This document shows positions 41,718 through 50,601 of a stretch of 64,000 bases of DNA, in pieces. Both the position numbers and the translations under genes were made by a program. The stretch covers positions 372,001-436,000 of the forward strand of contig CAWDMC010000009.1 in NCBI GenBank assembly GCA_963803295.1, in the 5' to 3' direction. The notes below the pieces were generated by a model that saw only the letters and a program-made list of their open reading frames with translations, had not been told where the DNA came from and made no database searches. The stretch's first letter is position 1; every line of letters starts with the position of its first letter. Source of the DNA: CAWDMC01 sp963803295 (GTDB lineage Bacteria > Acidobacteriota > Terriglobia > UBA7540).

Positions 41718-41825
41718 TTGCATACTCCTTTCGTTTCCTTGTCGCCCCCCTCGCTTCCAATGCGACCGGTCCATCTTGTTGAGGCGTCGAGAGCAGATCA
41801 CAAAAGCTCAGGCGCAAAGTAAACA

Positions 41826-43178
41826 CTACGGCGTTCGGGCTCGATCAAAGTATCGCCAGATGAAATAAACGGGAACCCCAAGGAGAACCAGAAGAGTCCC
41901 GATTAGCGACTCGCGCGGCCGGGTGGCCAATGTATTCGCCACCACGGCAAGCGCGGCAACAGCAAAGAGTATGGGCAGCAAGGGATAGCCAATAACACGA
42001 TAGGGCCGAGACAGATCAGGCTGACGCCTTCGCAGGACAATGACCGCCAGGATCGCGGCACCGTAGAAGACCCATCCGGCAAAGATCACGTAAGTGTAGA
42101 GCTGCTCGTAAGTGCCGCTGGCGGCGAGGACCGCGGCCCAGGCGCCCAGGACAATCACCGCCACCGACGGCGTCTGGAAGCGCCGATGGACACGTCCAAG
42201 GGCCTGGAAAAACACGCGATCCTGTCCCATAGCGAAGTACACGCGCGGACTGGTGAGCACCGTCCCGTTGAGCGCGCCAAACATTGAACACAGGATCAGC
42301 GCTGAAAGGAAGAGCGCTCCGGCGGGACCGGTCATGGCCTCCATAGCGACCGCAGCGACGCGCTCATTCGCTACCAGCGCCCGGAAGGAGAGCACGTGAA
42401 GATATGCCCAATTGGCGCCCAGGTAGGCCCCGGCCACGATCAGCGTGCCCGCGAGGTAGCTCACCGGCAGTACCCGTGAAGGATTACGCACCTCGCCGGC
42501 CGAATACGAGAGCTGGTGCCAACCCTGGTAAGCCCAAAGGACGCCGATCAGCGCGACGCCAAACGAACTCAAGGTAGTGTGGGGAGTCGGCAGCGACGCC
42601 GAGCCGGCCGACAGGGGGTGTACGTGTGTAAACACAGCCAACAACATGATAATGGCAAGGCCGCCCAGCTTGGCCACCGTAAACACCGTCTGCACGGCCG
42701 CGCTCTCGCGGGCGCCGAGCACATTGATACCAGTGAGCACGGCGATCACGCCGATTGCCACCAGCTTTTGACCCAAAGGAGTCAGAGGAATGAAGCGGCC
42801 GCTGTAGATCCCGAAGGCAACGGCCAGCGTGGCAGCGGATCCTGAGTCGATAACCAGCAGTGACCCCCAACCGTAAAGGAACGCAAACAACCGCCCATAA
42901 GCCTCGCGCAAGTACACGTAGACGCCACCGGCCTCGGGCATGGCAGCTCCCAGCTCGGCCAAGGAGAGCGATCCGGCCAGGGCCAAAAGCCCGCCCACGA
43001 TCCATACCAGAAAGAGGCTGGCCGATGAGCCAACTTTAAGGGCGACGTTGTGTGGTACGAGGAAAACGCCCGAGCCGATGATCGTGCCGATGACAATTGC
43101 GGTGGATCCGAGCGTCCCCACCACACGGGGCAGCGATTCGATTTTTGATCCTGGTCTCGTGGTCTGGAGGTTGGTCAT
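41826..43178 (-). CDS. APC-family amino acid permease
   Basis: Inner membrane amino acid transporter, 450 residues from the ATG at 43178 (MTNLQTTRPGSKIESLPRVV). The longer open frame would overlap the CobW-gene end and lacks homology. Twelve predicted helices; helix 1 has the family's G-S-G motif (IVIGTIIGSGVFLVP), and helix 6 the YQGWHQLSYSAGEVRNP segment. The direction of transport and substrate cannot be read from the sequence. The start codon lies immediately beside the REP-like hairpin at 43185-43201, which could hide the ribosome site. It is one of three permeases of this family in the window. Confidence 0.88.
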   Translation of the reverse strand: MTNLQTTRPGSKIESLPRVVGTLGSTAIVIGTIIGSGVFLVPHNVALKVGSSASLFLVWIVGGLLALAGSLSLAELGAAMPEAGGVYVYLREAYGRLFAFLYGWGSLLVIDSGSAATLAVAFGIYSGRFIPLTPLGQKLVAIGVIAVLTGINVLGARESAAVQTVFTVAKLGGLAIIMLLAVFTHVHPLSAGSASLPTPHTTLSSFGVALIGVLWAYQGWHQLSYSAGEVRNPSRVLPVSYLAGTLIVAGAYLGANWAYLHVLSFRALVANERVAAVAMEAMTGPAGALFLSALILCSMFGALNGTVLTSPRVYFAMGQDRVFFQALGRVHRRFQTPSVAVIVLGAWAAVLAASGTYEQLYTYVIFAGWVFYGAAILAVIVLRRRQPDLSRPYRVIGYPLLPILFAVAALAVVANTLATRPRESLIGTLLVLLGVPVYFIWRYFDRARTP

Positions 43179-43184
43179 TGGAGC

Positions 43185-43201
43185 GCCGGCTTCCAGCCGG
43201 C
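43185..43201. repeat. REP-like palindrome at a gene start
   Basis: GCCGGCTTCCAGCCGGC is a perfect 7-bp stem with a three-base loop. It shares the GGCTTCCAGCC core with the repeats at 22254 and 50500, and lies 6 bp before the permease ATG. Confidence 0.65.
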
Positions 43202-43246
43202 ATTCGTCTCTCCCGAATATGCCCACCAGGGCCGCGGCGCTACTGT

Positions 43247-44344
43247 CTAAACAACCGCTGCGTACCGGTGAAGCGGTTCCGGCCTCCCGGGACTGAGACT
43301 CTGAATTGCATTGACTTGAAGCTGAATAATTTCTCCACATGCGGCCTTGAGGTGGTTCTCAATTGCGGCATGCAGTTCCCCCGGGCACATCTGTACGCGG
43401 GCATTGAAAGTCAAGGTGATTGGAGAATCACCGTACATCTGGCCGCACAAGGTCGCCTTACCCTGTGAACTGGTCAAGTTGGCACTTATAGATTGATCGC
43501 TTGAAACTATCAGCATCTTAATGTGGGCGATTTCCGCAGAATTGATCGAGAAACTGCGTTGTAGACCCTCCAGGAGTCTTAAGCCCCACGCCCCCCAATC
43601 AACGGGCTCGCTCGGGGAAAGAGACGCGGTGGCGTTAAGCCAACCCAATACCGCCTCCCCTTCCGCGTAAGTGTCGTAATCGACATCTGCGATCTTCTGA
43701 CCCGCAGGAGTTTGCTGCTGCACCCGTTCGAGCCATGCCGGAATCCCTTGGCTATGCAAGGCTGACATGGAGAGTAATGGACGTCCGGGAAACTGATTCT
43801 GCAGTTCCTTCTGCAGCTTCTGAAGGTCCTCTGCGGAGACTTGGTCGACCTTGTTCAGGACGATGATATCCGCCTCCTCCAGTTGCTTTCGGATGATATA
43901 ACGCGCACTCGGGTGAAGCAGGTTGAGGGGGTTGGGCTCCAGGGCATCACGCAGGCGATTGGGATCGATGAGCACGGTAAAGGGCGCCAAATCGAACTGG
44001 TCGGGGAGTGTATCTTTCAAGGGTTGCAGGACCGTTGCCGAGATGTCCGTGCAACTGCCGACAGGTTCGCCAATGATCACGTCGGGATCTCCCGCTTCGA
44101 TCAGATTATTGGCAGTGCCAACCAGATCATCGAACTTGCAGCAGAAACATCCTCCAGCAATCTCACCCACGGACCATCCGGCCTGTTTCAAGATGCCGGT
44201 ATCCACCAGCTCTGCCGTCTGGTCATTGGTGATCAAAGCCACCCGATGGCCTTGCTGAGTGAGTTGCTTCGCCGCCTGCCAGAGCAGGGTAGTTTTTCCT
44301 GTGCCCAGAAACCCCCCCACCAAAATCAGTTTTCGTTTGGTCAT
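43247..44344 (-). CDS. CobW/P47K-type metallochaperone GTPase
   Basis: 365 residues from ATG 44344 (MTKRKLILVGGFLGTGKTTL). Motifs in order: Walker A GFLGTGKTT; the metal-binding C-x-C-C motif in GGCFCCKFDDL at about 67; EPVGSCTD; and the G4 box VLNKVDQV near 175. G3 is not clear. The C-terminal third (SINSAEIAHIKMLIVSSDQS) does not look like the usual CobW_C domain, so target recognition may differ. Such GTPases deliver Zn, Co or other metals to client enzymes; there is no adjacent client. Confidence 0.85.
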   Translation of the reverse strand: MTKRKLILVGGFLGTGKTTLLWQAAKQLTQQGHRVALITNDQTAELVDTGILKQAGWSVGEIAGGCFCCKFDDLVGTANNLIEAGDPDVIIGEPVGSCTDISATVLQPLKDTLPDQFDLAPFTVLIDPNRLRDALEPNPLNLLHPSARYIIRKQLEEADIIVLNKVDQVSAEDLQKLQKELQNQFPGRPLLSMSALHSQGIPAWLERVQQQTPAGQKIADVDYDTYAEGEAVLGWLNATASLSPSEPVDWGAWGLRLLEGLQRSFSINSAEIAHIKMLIVSSDQSISANLTSSQGKATLCGQMYGDSPITLTFNARVQMCPGELHAAIENHLKAACGEIIQLQVNAIQSLSPGRPEPLHRYAAVV

Positions 44345-44564
44345 CGGTGGTAATCCTCTCAAGAACCCGCATCGTGTCACGTTGGAATACGTGCACTCTT
44401 TGAAAGACAAATCGGCAGGGGCCCGCACCCCTTACCGCACCCACGATCGGACCCGGAATTGTCCATGCTGAAGCTCTAGGACGTATTATATTCGAGTATC
44501 GAGTTTCGATTTGGGAACAAGAATCCTGCGGCTACAAAAGCCACGAGCGTAAGCGCCCGTTCTC

Positions 44565-46658
44565 TCACCTGGCCGTGGCGATCAGCAGGGTCATGTCGTC
44601 CTGCAGTTCAGGGCTGCCAGTCCAATCGCTGACGGCGCGATACAACTCATCGGCGATCAGCTTCGGCGGCGAACCGAGGCAGCGCTTTGCCACCTGGAAC
44701 AGCCGTTCTTCCCCGAATTCCTCGCCGAAGCTGTTTTCGGGTTCAGTCATGCCATCGGTGTAGGCCAATAGCACGTCGCCCGGTTCGAGCGAGATTGCGC
44801 CTGCCTCATAGAGGACGGAGGGAAACAGGCCGACCACTGTACCTCCCACACTGAGCCGCTCGACCCGGCCGCGCCGGAACAGCGCCGGCGGCGGATGTCC
44901 CGCGTTCGTATAAGCCAGTTTGTGAGTGTGGCCATCGTAGACACCATAAAAGAAGGTCGCGTATTTCTCCTGTGGCGTCGACTCGTAGAGCTGGTTGTTG
45001 AGGCGACGAACCACCTCGTCGGGTGTCAGGCCGGCACGAAGGAGATCGCCGTCGCCCTTCAATTCGTAAAACTGCGCGTGTAGCGCCGATTGAATGGAAG
45101 CCATCAACAGAGCGGCGGAAATCCCCTTGCCACTGATGTCACCGAGCACCAGCGCCAGGCGGTCTTCCCCGGTAAGCAGGCAATCATAGTAATCGCCGCT
45201 GACCACGCGGGCGGGCTGGCACACGCCATACAGGGCGAGGCCGCGGACCTCAGGCATCACCTGGGGAAAAAGCCTTCGCTGTACTTCGTGGGCGAACTCG
45301 AGCTCGCCCTCTAGACGCGACTTCTCAATCGATTCCTGCAACAGGCGTTCGACGGAGGCGGTCATGCTGTCGAAGGCGGCGCCAAGAGCGCTGAGCTGGT
45401 CTGTGGCCTTCAGCCCAATGCGGTGCGAGAAGTCTCCGCGTTTGACGCGCTCGGTGGCCTCATACAAACGGTCAACCGTCGTCGTGATCGAGCGGTTCAG
45501 ACGGATACCCACAACCATAGAGAACAGCTCAATCCCGAGAAGGATCGCCGCGAGGATATAGAAAGCCGTAACGTAAACGCCCGAAAGCTCGCCCAACGTC
45601 GAAAGCAGCTGCCGGCTCAACGCAAATACGCGTGAGGTGACATACACGAAAAGCACCTCGTCTGAGTTCTGCCGTTCGCCGGTCCAGGGGACCGGGACGA
45701 GCGTCGAAGTTCCGTACACCGCAAAATCAAGAGGGTTCGCTGCCGGAGGAACCGACAGATGTTGGGAATGCACAGCGAACTCGAGACTGCTGCCTGAATC
45801 ACCTTTGGCCCGTTTTCCCTCGCTTGAATCCTTCGCCCCTCGGGTGCCGGATCCAAACGAGATCGCGTTTCCAGTGGATTTCCCAACCACCGTTCCCACC
45901 GGACCGACACCCTGGCCGACCTGATCCAGCAGCAACGGGGTAATGGGTTGCGAGAGTGCCAGTTTCAGGGGTCCGGCCGCGGTCCGTCCCAGATCGATGG
46001 CGCGCAGCTCAATCCGGCCTCGGTCGGCGATAAGCGCGGAGTACTCCTCGTCTTTGAGCCAGGCTGGAATCGTCACCGGGCGGGCTAGGACCTTGCCGTC
46101 CAACGAAAAAGCACGAACCTCAGGCCCCACCTGTAACGTGATCTCGAGACCGGGATAGCTCACGGCATGCTGCCGGAGTCCGCCAAGATAGAAGGCCTGC
46201 AAGTGGTCGGCGAGTTTGCCCGGCGAGGACTCGGGGTCAGCCTGTGCCAGGTGAGCGACCGCCCGGTTCATCTCACTTAGTTTCTCAGAACGTAGCCGAA
46301 GCCGGTTGGCTACGATGAATGCTGCAAACTGGCCCCCCATAACTGTAACCCCCAACCAGACCAGCACCAGGATCAACGCGATCGGCACCAAGCCAATGAA
46401 AATGTACGCCGCCACTAGACGCCGTCTCAGCCTCCACATTAGACGGCGCCGGATATAATCCTGCAAACGAAAGAGATAATAGCCGGCCGTAGGTAGAGCC
46501 GTCGCCCAGAACAAAAACCACAGGAGGCCTGGAGCGCCACGCCCGAAGCGATCCACCACCCAAACCGCAAGCCCGTAGGCCAGCACCCAGACGGCGAACC
46601 GTGCCATCCGGTGAGTACGGATCTCGCGACGAAGTGAACGAGAGACTCTGCGCAGCAT
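44565..46658 (-). CDS. membrane-bound SpoIIE-type PP2C phosphatase with HAMP domain
   Basis: 697-residue sensor phosphatase. Three to four N-terminal membrane helices (ARFAVWVLAYGLAVWVV; GLLWFLFWATALPTAGYY; VAAYIFIGLVPIALILVL) are followed by an extracytoplasmic region of about 220 residues, another helix (VYVTAFYILAAILLGIELF) and a HAMP domain (RLYEATERVKRGDFSHRIGL). The PP2C core at about 480-695 has the metal motifs VVSGDYYDCLL, LVLGDISGKGISAALLMA and YTNAGHPPPALFR, and ends in DDMTLLIATAR. It probably dephosphorylates an anti-sigma-factor antagonist, linking a surface signal to sigma control; no partner genes are adjacent. Confidence 0.92.
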   Translation of the reverse strand: MLRRVSRSLRREIRTHRMARFAVWVLAYGLAVWVVDRFGRGAPGLLWFLFWATALPTAGYYLFRLQDYIRRRLMWRLRRRLVAAYIFIGLVPIALILVLVWLGVTVMGGQFAAFIVANRLRLRSEKLSEMNRAVAHLAQADPESSPGKLADHLQAFYLGGLRQHAVSYPGLEITLQVGPEVRAFSLDGKVLARPVTIPAWLKDEEYSALIADRGRIELRAIDLGRTAAGPLKLALSQPITPLLLDQVGQGVGPVGTVVGKSTGNAISFGSGTRGAKDSSEGKRAKGDSGSSLEFAVHSQHLSVPPAANPLDFAVYGTSTLVPVPWTGERQNSDEVLFVYVTSRVFALSRQLLSTLGELSGVYVTAFYILAAILLGIELFSMVVGIRLNRSITTTVDRLYEATERVKRGDFSHRIGLKATDQLSALGAAFDSMTASVERLLQESIEKSRLEGELEFAHEVQRRLFPQVMPEVRGLALYGVCQPARVVSGDYYDCLLTGEDRLALVLGDISGKGISAALLMASIQSALHAQFYELKGDGDLLRAGLTPDEVVRRLNNQLYESTPQEKYATFFYGVYDGHTHKLAYTNAGHPPPALFRRGRVERLSVGGTVVGLFPSVLYEAGAISLEPGDVLLAYTDGMTEPENSFGEEFGEERLFQVAKRCLGSPPKLIADELYRAVSDWTGSPELQDDMTLLIATAR

Positions 46659-46824
46659 GTTGAGAACGTATTGTAGCAGTTGGCAGGGCCGGCAGGCAGT
46701 GAGCAGTAGGCGATAAGCAATGGTGCCAGGATCCTACTCGCGCGCTAGGACCTTTGAGGGCAGCCCGGAAGGGCCAGGCTGCTATCATGGTTGCCGCTGA
46801 TCGTACCCATAAAATCTTCCTTTA

Positions 46825-46852
46825 TTTGGAGCGTAACTCTTCAGTGTTATAG
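46825..46852 (+). promoter_or_regulatory. promoter giving a leaderless ATP-grasp transcript (candidate)
   Basis: TTTGGA (46825-46830), 16-nt spacer, TTATAG (46847-46852). The A of the ATG at 46860 lies 7-8 nt after the -10 box, which is where transcription would begin, and no ribosome binding site exists upstream. A leaderless mRNA is therefore plausible. Confidence 0.45.
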
Positions 46853-46859
46853 TACCGGC

Positions 46860-48344
46860 ATGGCGTCAGCGCACGCGGAGGCTGTGAAATCCTCGCTTTT
46901 CGAGAGTTATCAACCAGGGGAGTTTTACGACGAGATGTTCTCGCGCCCCGGCACGCCGCGCCTTCACTACGAAAAAATGTTCCAGCGGATCGCTTCGATG
47001 GCGTCCGCGCAATTCGAGGAGCGCCGCAAGCTAGCCGATCTTTCCTTCTTGATGCAAGGTATTACCTTTACCGTTTACAGTGACGGCAGGGGTACTGAAC
47101 GCCTGTTTCCGTTCGACCTTCTCCCCCGCATCTTGCCACGCTCGGAATGGGACCGCATCGAACGCGGCCTGGGCCAACGAGTTATTGCCTTAAATCTCTT
47201 CCTGCGAGACATTTACGGTCCGCAGCGAATTCTGAAGGATCGCTGTATTCCACGCCGTCTGGTGTATTCCTGCCAGCATTTCCAGCGGGATATGATTGGC
47301 CTCGACGTTCCCCAGGGCATCCACATTCACATCGCCGGCATCGACTTAGTCCGCGACTCCAAAAGCGGTGACTTCCTGGTGCTTGAAGATAATGTGCGCA
47401 CGCCTAGCGGCGTCTCCTACGTTCTGGAGAACCGGCTGGTGATGACGCGCACATTCCCTGACGCCTTTCAGTCGTGCGAAGTTCTTCCCATAAATCACTA
47501 TCCGGATGAACTTAGCAAGATCCTGCGCAGCCTCTCGGCGAACGGCGGGGACGAGCCGCAGATGGTGTTACTCTCACCGGGCATTTACAATAGCGCCTAC
47601 TTCGAGCATAGCTTCTTGGCCCAGCAGATGGGCATTGAGCTGGTAGAAGGACGTGACCTCATCGTGGATGGCGGCGTGGTCTACATGAAGACCATCCGCG
47701 GCCTGAAGCGTGTCGACGTCATGTACCGGCGCATCGACGATGAGTTCATCGATCCTCTCAGCTTCCGTCGAGATTCGCTGCTGGGAGTACCGGGGCTGAT
47801 GGGGGCCTACCGGGCCGGAAATATCGCCTTGGCCAATGCCATCGGCAATGGGGTGGCGGACGACAAGGCGATCTACAGTTACGTCCCGGCCTTCATTCGA
47901 TATTACCTGGGTGAAGATCCCATCTTGCCTAACGTTCCGACCCACCTTTGTTCGGACCCCAAAGAGATGACTTACGTGCTCGACCATTTGCCGGAGCTCG
48001 TGGTCAAGGCGGTGGGTGAATCCGGGGGCTACGGCATGCTGATCGGGCCGGCTGCCTCACGCTCTAAGATTGAGGAATTTAGGGTCCGGATCATCGCCAA
48101 TCCGCGCAACTATATTGCCCAGCCGGTGGTCGCCCTCTCCCGGGTTCCGGCCTACGATGTTGCGACCCGCCGGTTCGCGGGATGTCACGTCGACCTGCGT
48201 CCCTACTGCCTTTTCAACGGAGAAAAAGTGATCGTGGTGCCTGGGGGCCTTACCCGCGTTGCCCTTCAGCACGGCTCGCTCGTCGTGAACTCCTCCCAGG
48301 GGGGCGGCAGCAAGGACACTTGGGTCTTGAATGGAGAGGCCTGA
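46860..48344 (+). CDS. circularly permuted ATP-grasp protein (type 2)
   Basis: 494 residues from ATG 46860 (MASAHAEAVKSSLFESYQPG); the upstream ATG at 46791 reads a non-homologous extension. The family catalyses ATP-dependent ligation of an amine to a carboxylate, probably making a small peptide. Recognisable blocks: MFSRPGTPRLHYEKMF, FPFDLLPRILPRSEW, DFLVLEDNVRTPSGVSYVLE, VDVMYRRIDDEFIDP and ELVVKAVGESGGYGML, which holds the ATP-binding Lys. It heads a three-gene operon: the alpha-E gene starts 1 nt after its stop, and the transglutaminase-like gene overlaps that one. Confidence 0.92.
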   Translation: MASAHAEAVKSSLFESYQPGEFYDEMFSRPGTPRLHYEKMFQRIASMASAQFEERRKLADLSFLMQGITFTVYSDGRGTERLFPFDLLPRILPRSEWDRIERGLGQRVIALNLFLRDIYGPQRILKDRCIPRRLVYSCQHFQRDMIGLDVPQGIHIHIAGIDLVRDSKSGDFLVLEDNVRTPSGVSYVLENRLVMTRTFPDAFQSCEVLPINHYPDELSKILRSLSANGGDEPQMVLLSPGIYNSAYFEHSFLAQQMGIELVEGRDLIVDGGVVYMKTIRGLKRVDVMYRRIDDEFIDPLSFRRDSLLGVPGLMGAYRAGNIALANAIGNGVADDKAIYSYVPAFIRYYLGEDPILPNVPTHLCSDPKEMTYVLDHLPELVVKAVGESGGYGMLIGPAASRSKIEEFRVRIIANPRNYIAQPVVALSRVPAYDVATRRFAGCHVDLRPYCLFNGEKVIVVPGGLTRVALQHGSLVVNSSQGGGSKDTWVLNGEA

Positions 48345-48345
48345 A

Positions 48346-49311
48346 ATGCCGGAAATGCTGTCGCGCATCGCGGACTCTCTGTTTTGGATGGCGCGTTACA
48401 TCGAGCGCGCTGAGGATACCGCCCGCATCCTCGACGTGAACTATCACATGATGCTGGAGCAGTCGCACCAACCGTCTGGCCTGCGGTGGGATCCGTTGAT
48501 CGCCATGGCCGGTGAGGAGAAGGCCTTTCAGCAGCTCTACAAGGAAGCCGATGCCCAGACGGTATTCGAGTTTCTGGCCTTCCGGCGCGATAATCCGAGC
48601 TCGATCGTCCAATGCATCGGCAAGGCCCGGGAAAACGCTCGCACCATCCGCGATCGCATCTCGCGGGAGATGTGGGAAGACATCAATCGCGCCTATCACC
48701 ACATCAACGAGTTCAGCCCCCAAGAGGAGATTGCCGCCGGGCCACATCGCTTTTGTGACGCTGTGAAATTCGCCTGTCATCGTTTCCACGGTGTGACCGA
48801 TGCAACTCTGCCCCACGATGAGGGCTGGGACTTCCTGAGAATCGGCGGCGCGCTGGAGCGCGCGGAGGCGACGACGCGCTTCGTCGATGTGCAGTATCAC
48901 AGTCTGGTCGAAGCAGAGGAATTGGCTTTGACTCCCGCCCATCATCAGTGGATGGCAGTGCTGCGCTCAGTGGGCGCCTACGAGGCTTATCACCGGCGGT
49001 ACCACGCTCCTATTCTGCCGGAGAAAGTCGCCGAAATGCTGATTCTGCAGCCGCAGCATCCGCGGTCCATACGCTTTAGCGCGACAGAAGTGCAAGCCGG
49101 GCTGAGAGCCATCAGCGGCACGGAGCCCGGTTCCTATGCCAATGAGGCCGAGCGGCTCGCCGGCAAGATTCTCGAAAGCCTGCGCTACGACACCATTGAA
49201 GAGATCCTTGGCAGGGGCTTGCACTCCTATCTCACGGAGTTACTGCGAACCCTGCGTTTCATCGGGGAGGACATTGCCAGAACCTACTTCTATTACGCGG
49301 TGGTGGCATGA
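48346..49311 (+). CDS. alpha-E domain protein
   Basis: 321 residues, all-helical. The start ATG at 48346 follows GGAGAGG and the ATP-grasp stop by one base. The conserved N-terminal block is MLSRIADSLFWMARYIERAE, with DVNYHMML after it. Later blocks are FRRDNPSSIVQCIGKARENA, ISREMWEDIN and FLRIGGALERAEATTRFVDV, which repeats the E-R-A-E pattern. Function unknown, but the family is fixed next to the permuted ATP-grasp and is thought to act in the same biosynthesis. Confidence 0.92.
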   Translation: MPEMLSRIADSLFWMARYIERAEDTARILDVNYHMMLEQSHQPSGLRWDPLIAMAGEEKAFQQLYKEADAQTVFEFLAFRRDNPSSIVQCIGKARENARTIRDRISREMWEDINRAYHHINEFSPQEEIAAGPHRFCDAVKFACHRFHGVTDATLPHDEGWDFLRIGGALERAEATTRFVDVQYHSLVEAEELALTPAHHQWMAVLRSVGAYEAYHRRYHAPILPEKVAEMLILQPQHPRSIRFSATEVQAGLRAISGTEPGSYANEAERLAGKILESLRYDTIEEILGRGLHSYLTELLRTLRFIGEDIARTYFYYAVVA

Positions 49312-50291
49312 ATCGATACCATCTGGTGCATGTGACCGAGTTTCACTACGACGGTTCGGTTTCCGACAGTTACAACGAAGTCAGGTTAAGACCTATCGAC
49401 GACGAGCGCCAGAGCTGCCTATCGTTTCGGCTCAGCACCTCCCCGGGCTCCCACAGTACCACGCATCGTGACTCCTTCGGAAACTGGGTGCACCAGTTCA
49501 ACGTGCTGCAGGAGCACCGGCGGCTGGGCGTCGAGGCGGAATCCGTCGTGCTGGCACACGACCCACCCCGTAACGGGAAAATCGCCATGTCCCTGAGCGA
49601 GTTCGACGCGGTCGCCGGGGATCTCTACGAAGAATTTTTCGATTTTGTGGCTCCGTCGGGATACGTGCCACATCTGCCCGCACTTCGTGACTTTGTCGAG
49701 ATGGCGAAGCGTGAGAGCAGTGACACTATAACGGGATTTGTCCATGCGGCGTCGGAGCTGATTCACCAACGATTCCAGTACGTGAAAGGCGCGACCCACG
49801 TCCACTCGTCGATCGAGGACTCGTTGGCGCTGGGTGCGGGGGTGTGTCAGGATTTCGCTCACATGCTGCTGGGAGTCGTGCGTATGCGCGGCGTGCCTGG
49901 ACGCTATGTATCAGGCTACCTGATTCCCAAGCCAGCATCTGAGCCGGGCGCCAGCATCGAGCAGGTCATCGGCGGTCAGGCATCGCACGCCTGGACAGAA
50001 GCCTATATCCCGAATTGCGGTTGGATAGGGCTCGATCCGACCCTCGGCGCACCGGTAGGACTGCGACACGTCCGCGTAGCTTACGGGCGCGACTACGGGG
50101 ATGTTCCTCCCGTGCGCGGCGTCTATAAGGGCCACGCGGGACAGCGTCTCTCGGTGGATGTACGGGTCCGGCCTGCGCTTGACGACGAGGGACACGAACA
50201 ATTGCAGAGAACTGCAGCGAGACCCGTCGAGCCCGACGAAACCGAGCAACGCCAGCAACAACGCCAGCAACAACCCCAGCAGCAGCAATAG
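49308..50291 (+). CDS. transglutaminase-like cysteine protease/amidase with Gln-rich tail
   Basis: 327 residues. It overlaps the alpha-E gene by ATGA (49308-49311). The N-terminal beta-barrel domain typical of bacterial transglutaminase-like proteins spans about 1-90 (YHLVHVTEFHYDGSVSDSYN). The catalytic Cys is in LGAGVCQDFAHMLL near 183, the His in QASHAWTEAYIP near 225, and the Asp in GWIGLDPT near 242. The last 25 residues are almost only Q, R and P, encoded by a repetitive CAGCAA tract and not found in typical homologues. It probably hydrolyses or transfers the peptide made by the ATP-grasp enzyme. Confidence 0.9.
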   Translation: MNRYHLVHVTEFHYDGSVSDSYNEVRLRPIDDERQSCLSFRLSTSPGSHSTTHRDSFGNWVHQFNVLQEHRRLGVEAESVVLAHDPPRNGKIAMSLSEFDAVAGDLYEEFFDFVAPSGYVPHLPALRDFVEMAKRESSDTITGFVHAASELIHQRFQYVKGATHVHSSIEDSLALGAGVCQDFAHMLLGVVRMRGVPGRYVSGYLIPKPASEPGASIEQVIGGQASHAWTEAYIPNCGWIGLDPTLGAPVGLRHVRVAYGRDYGDVPPVRGVYKGHAGQRLSVDVRVRPALDDEGHEQLQRTAARPVEPDETEQRQQQRQQQPQQQQ

Positions 50292-50601
50292 CAGTAGCAG
50301 CCACCGCGACCGCATCTATCGCGGCCCGGGCTGTCTCCTCCCTCAACAATGCCGAATTCCCCGTTGGAATTTCTCACGGCGTTGCGGGTGGACCCAATAG
50401 AGTCCGGCTGTCCGGCTGGCGCAGACCTTTTGGGTCTGCGGCTGGAGTTTGTACATTTCTGCACAACATGGCCAAGATGGCCATGCCACCTCGATGTGGC
50501 ACGGGCTTCCAGCCCGTGGAACGCAGACCTAAAGGTCGGCGCAACCCTTCTTGCCGTGCTATTTCAGAATCGATCTCCCAGCAAGTATTTGGAACCGAAA
50601 T
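50292..50601. repeat. block of five consecutive palindromic repeats
   Basis: Between the convergent transglutaminase-like and permease genes there are hairpins in series: GCAGACCTTTTGGGTCTGC; ATGGCCAAGATGGCCAT; GCCACCTCGATGTGGC; CACGGGCTTCCAGCCCGTG (50500-50518); and GACCTAAAGGTC. The fourth, with six bases on its left (50494-50518), is the exact inverse of 22254-22278. No gene is present; the block may terminate both operons. Confidence 0.7.

Noticed and set aside
50240..50289. CAGCAA repeats as a CRISPR-like or satellite array
   Set aside because: The tract is in frame in the transglutaminase-like gene and encodes its Gln-rich tail; there are no spacers.
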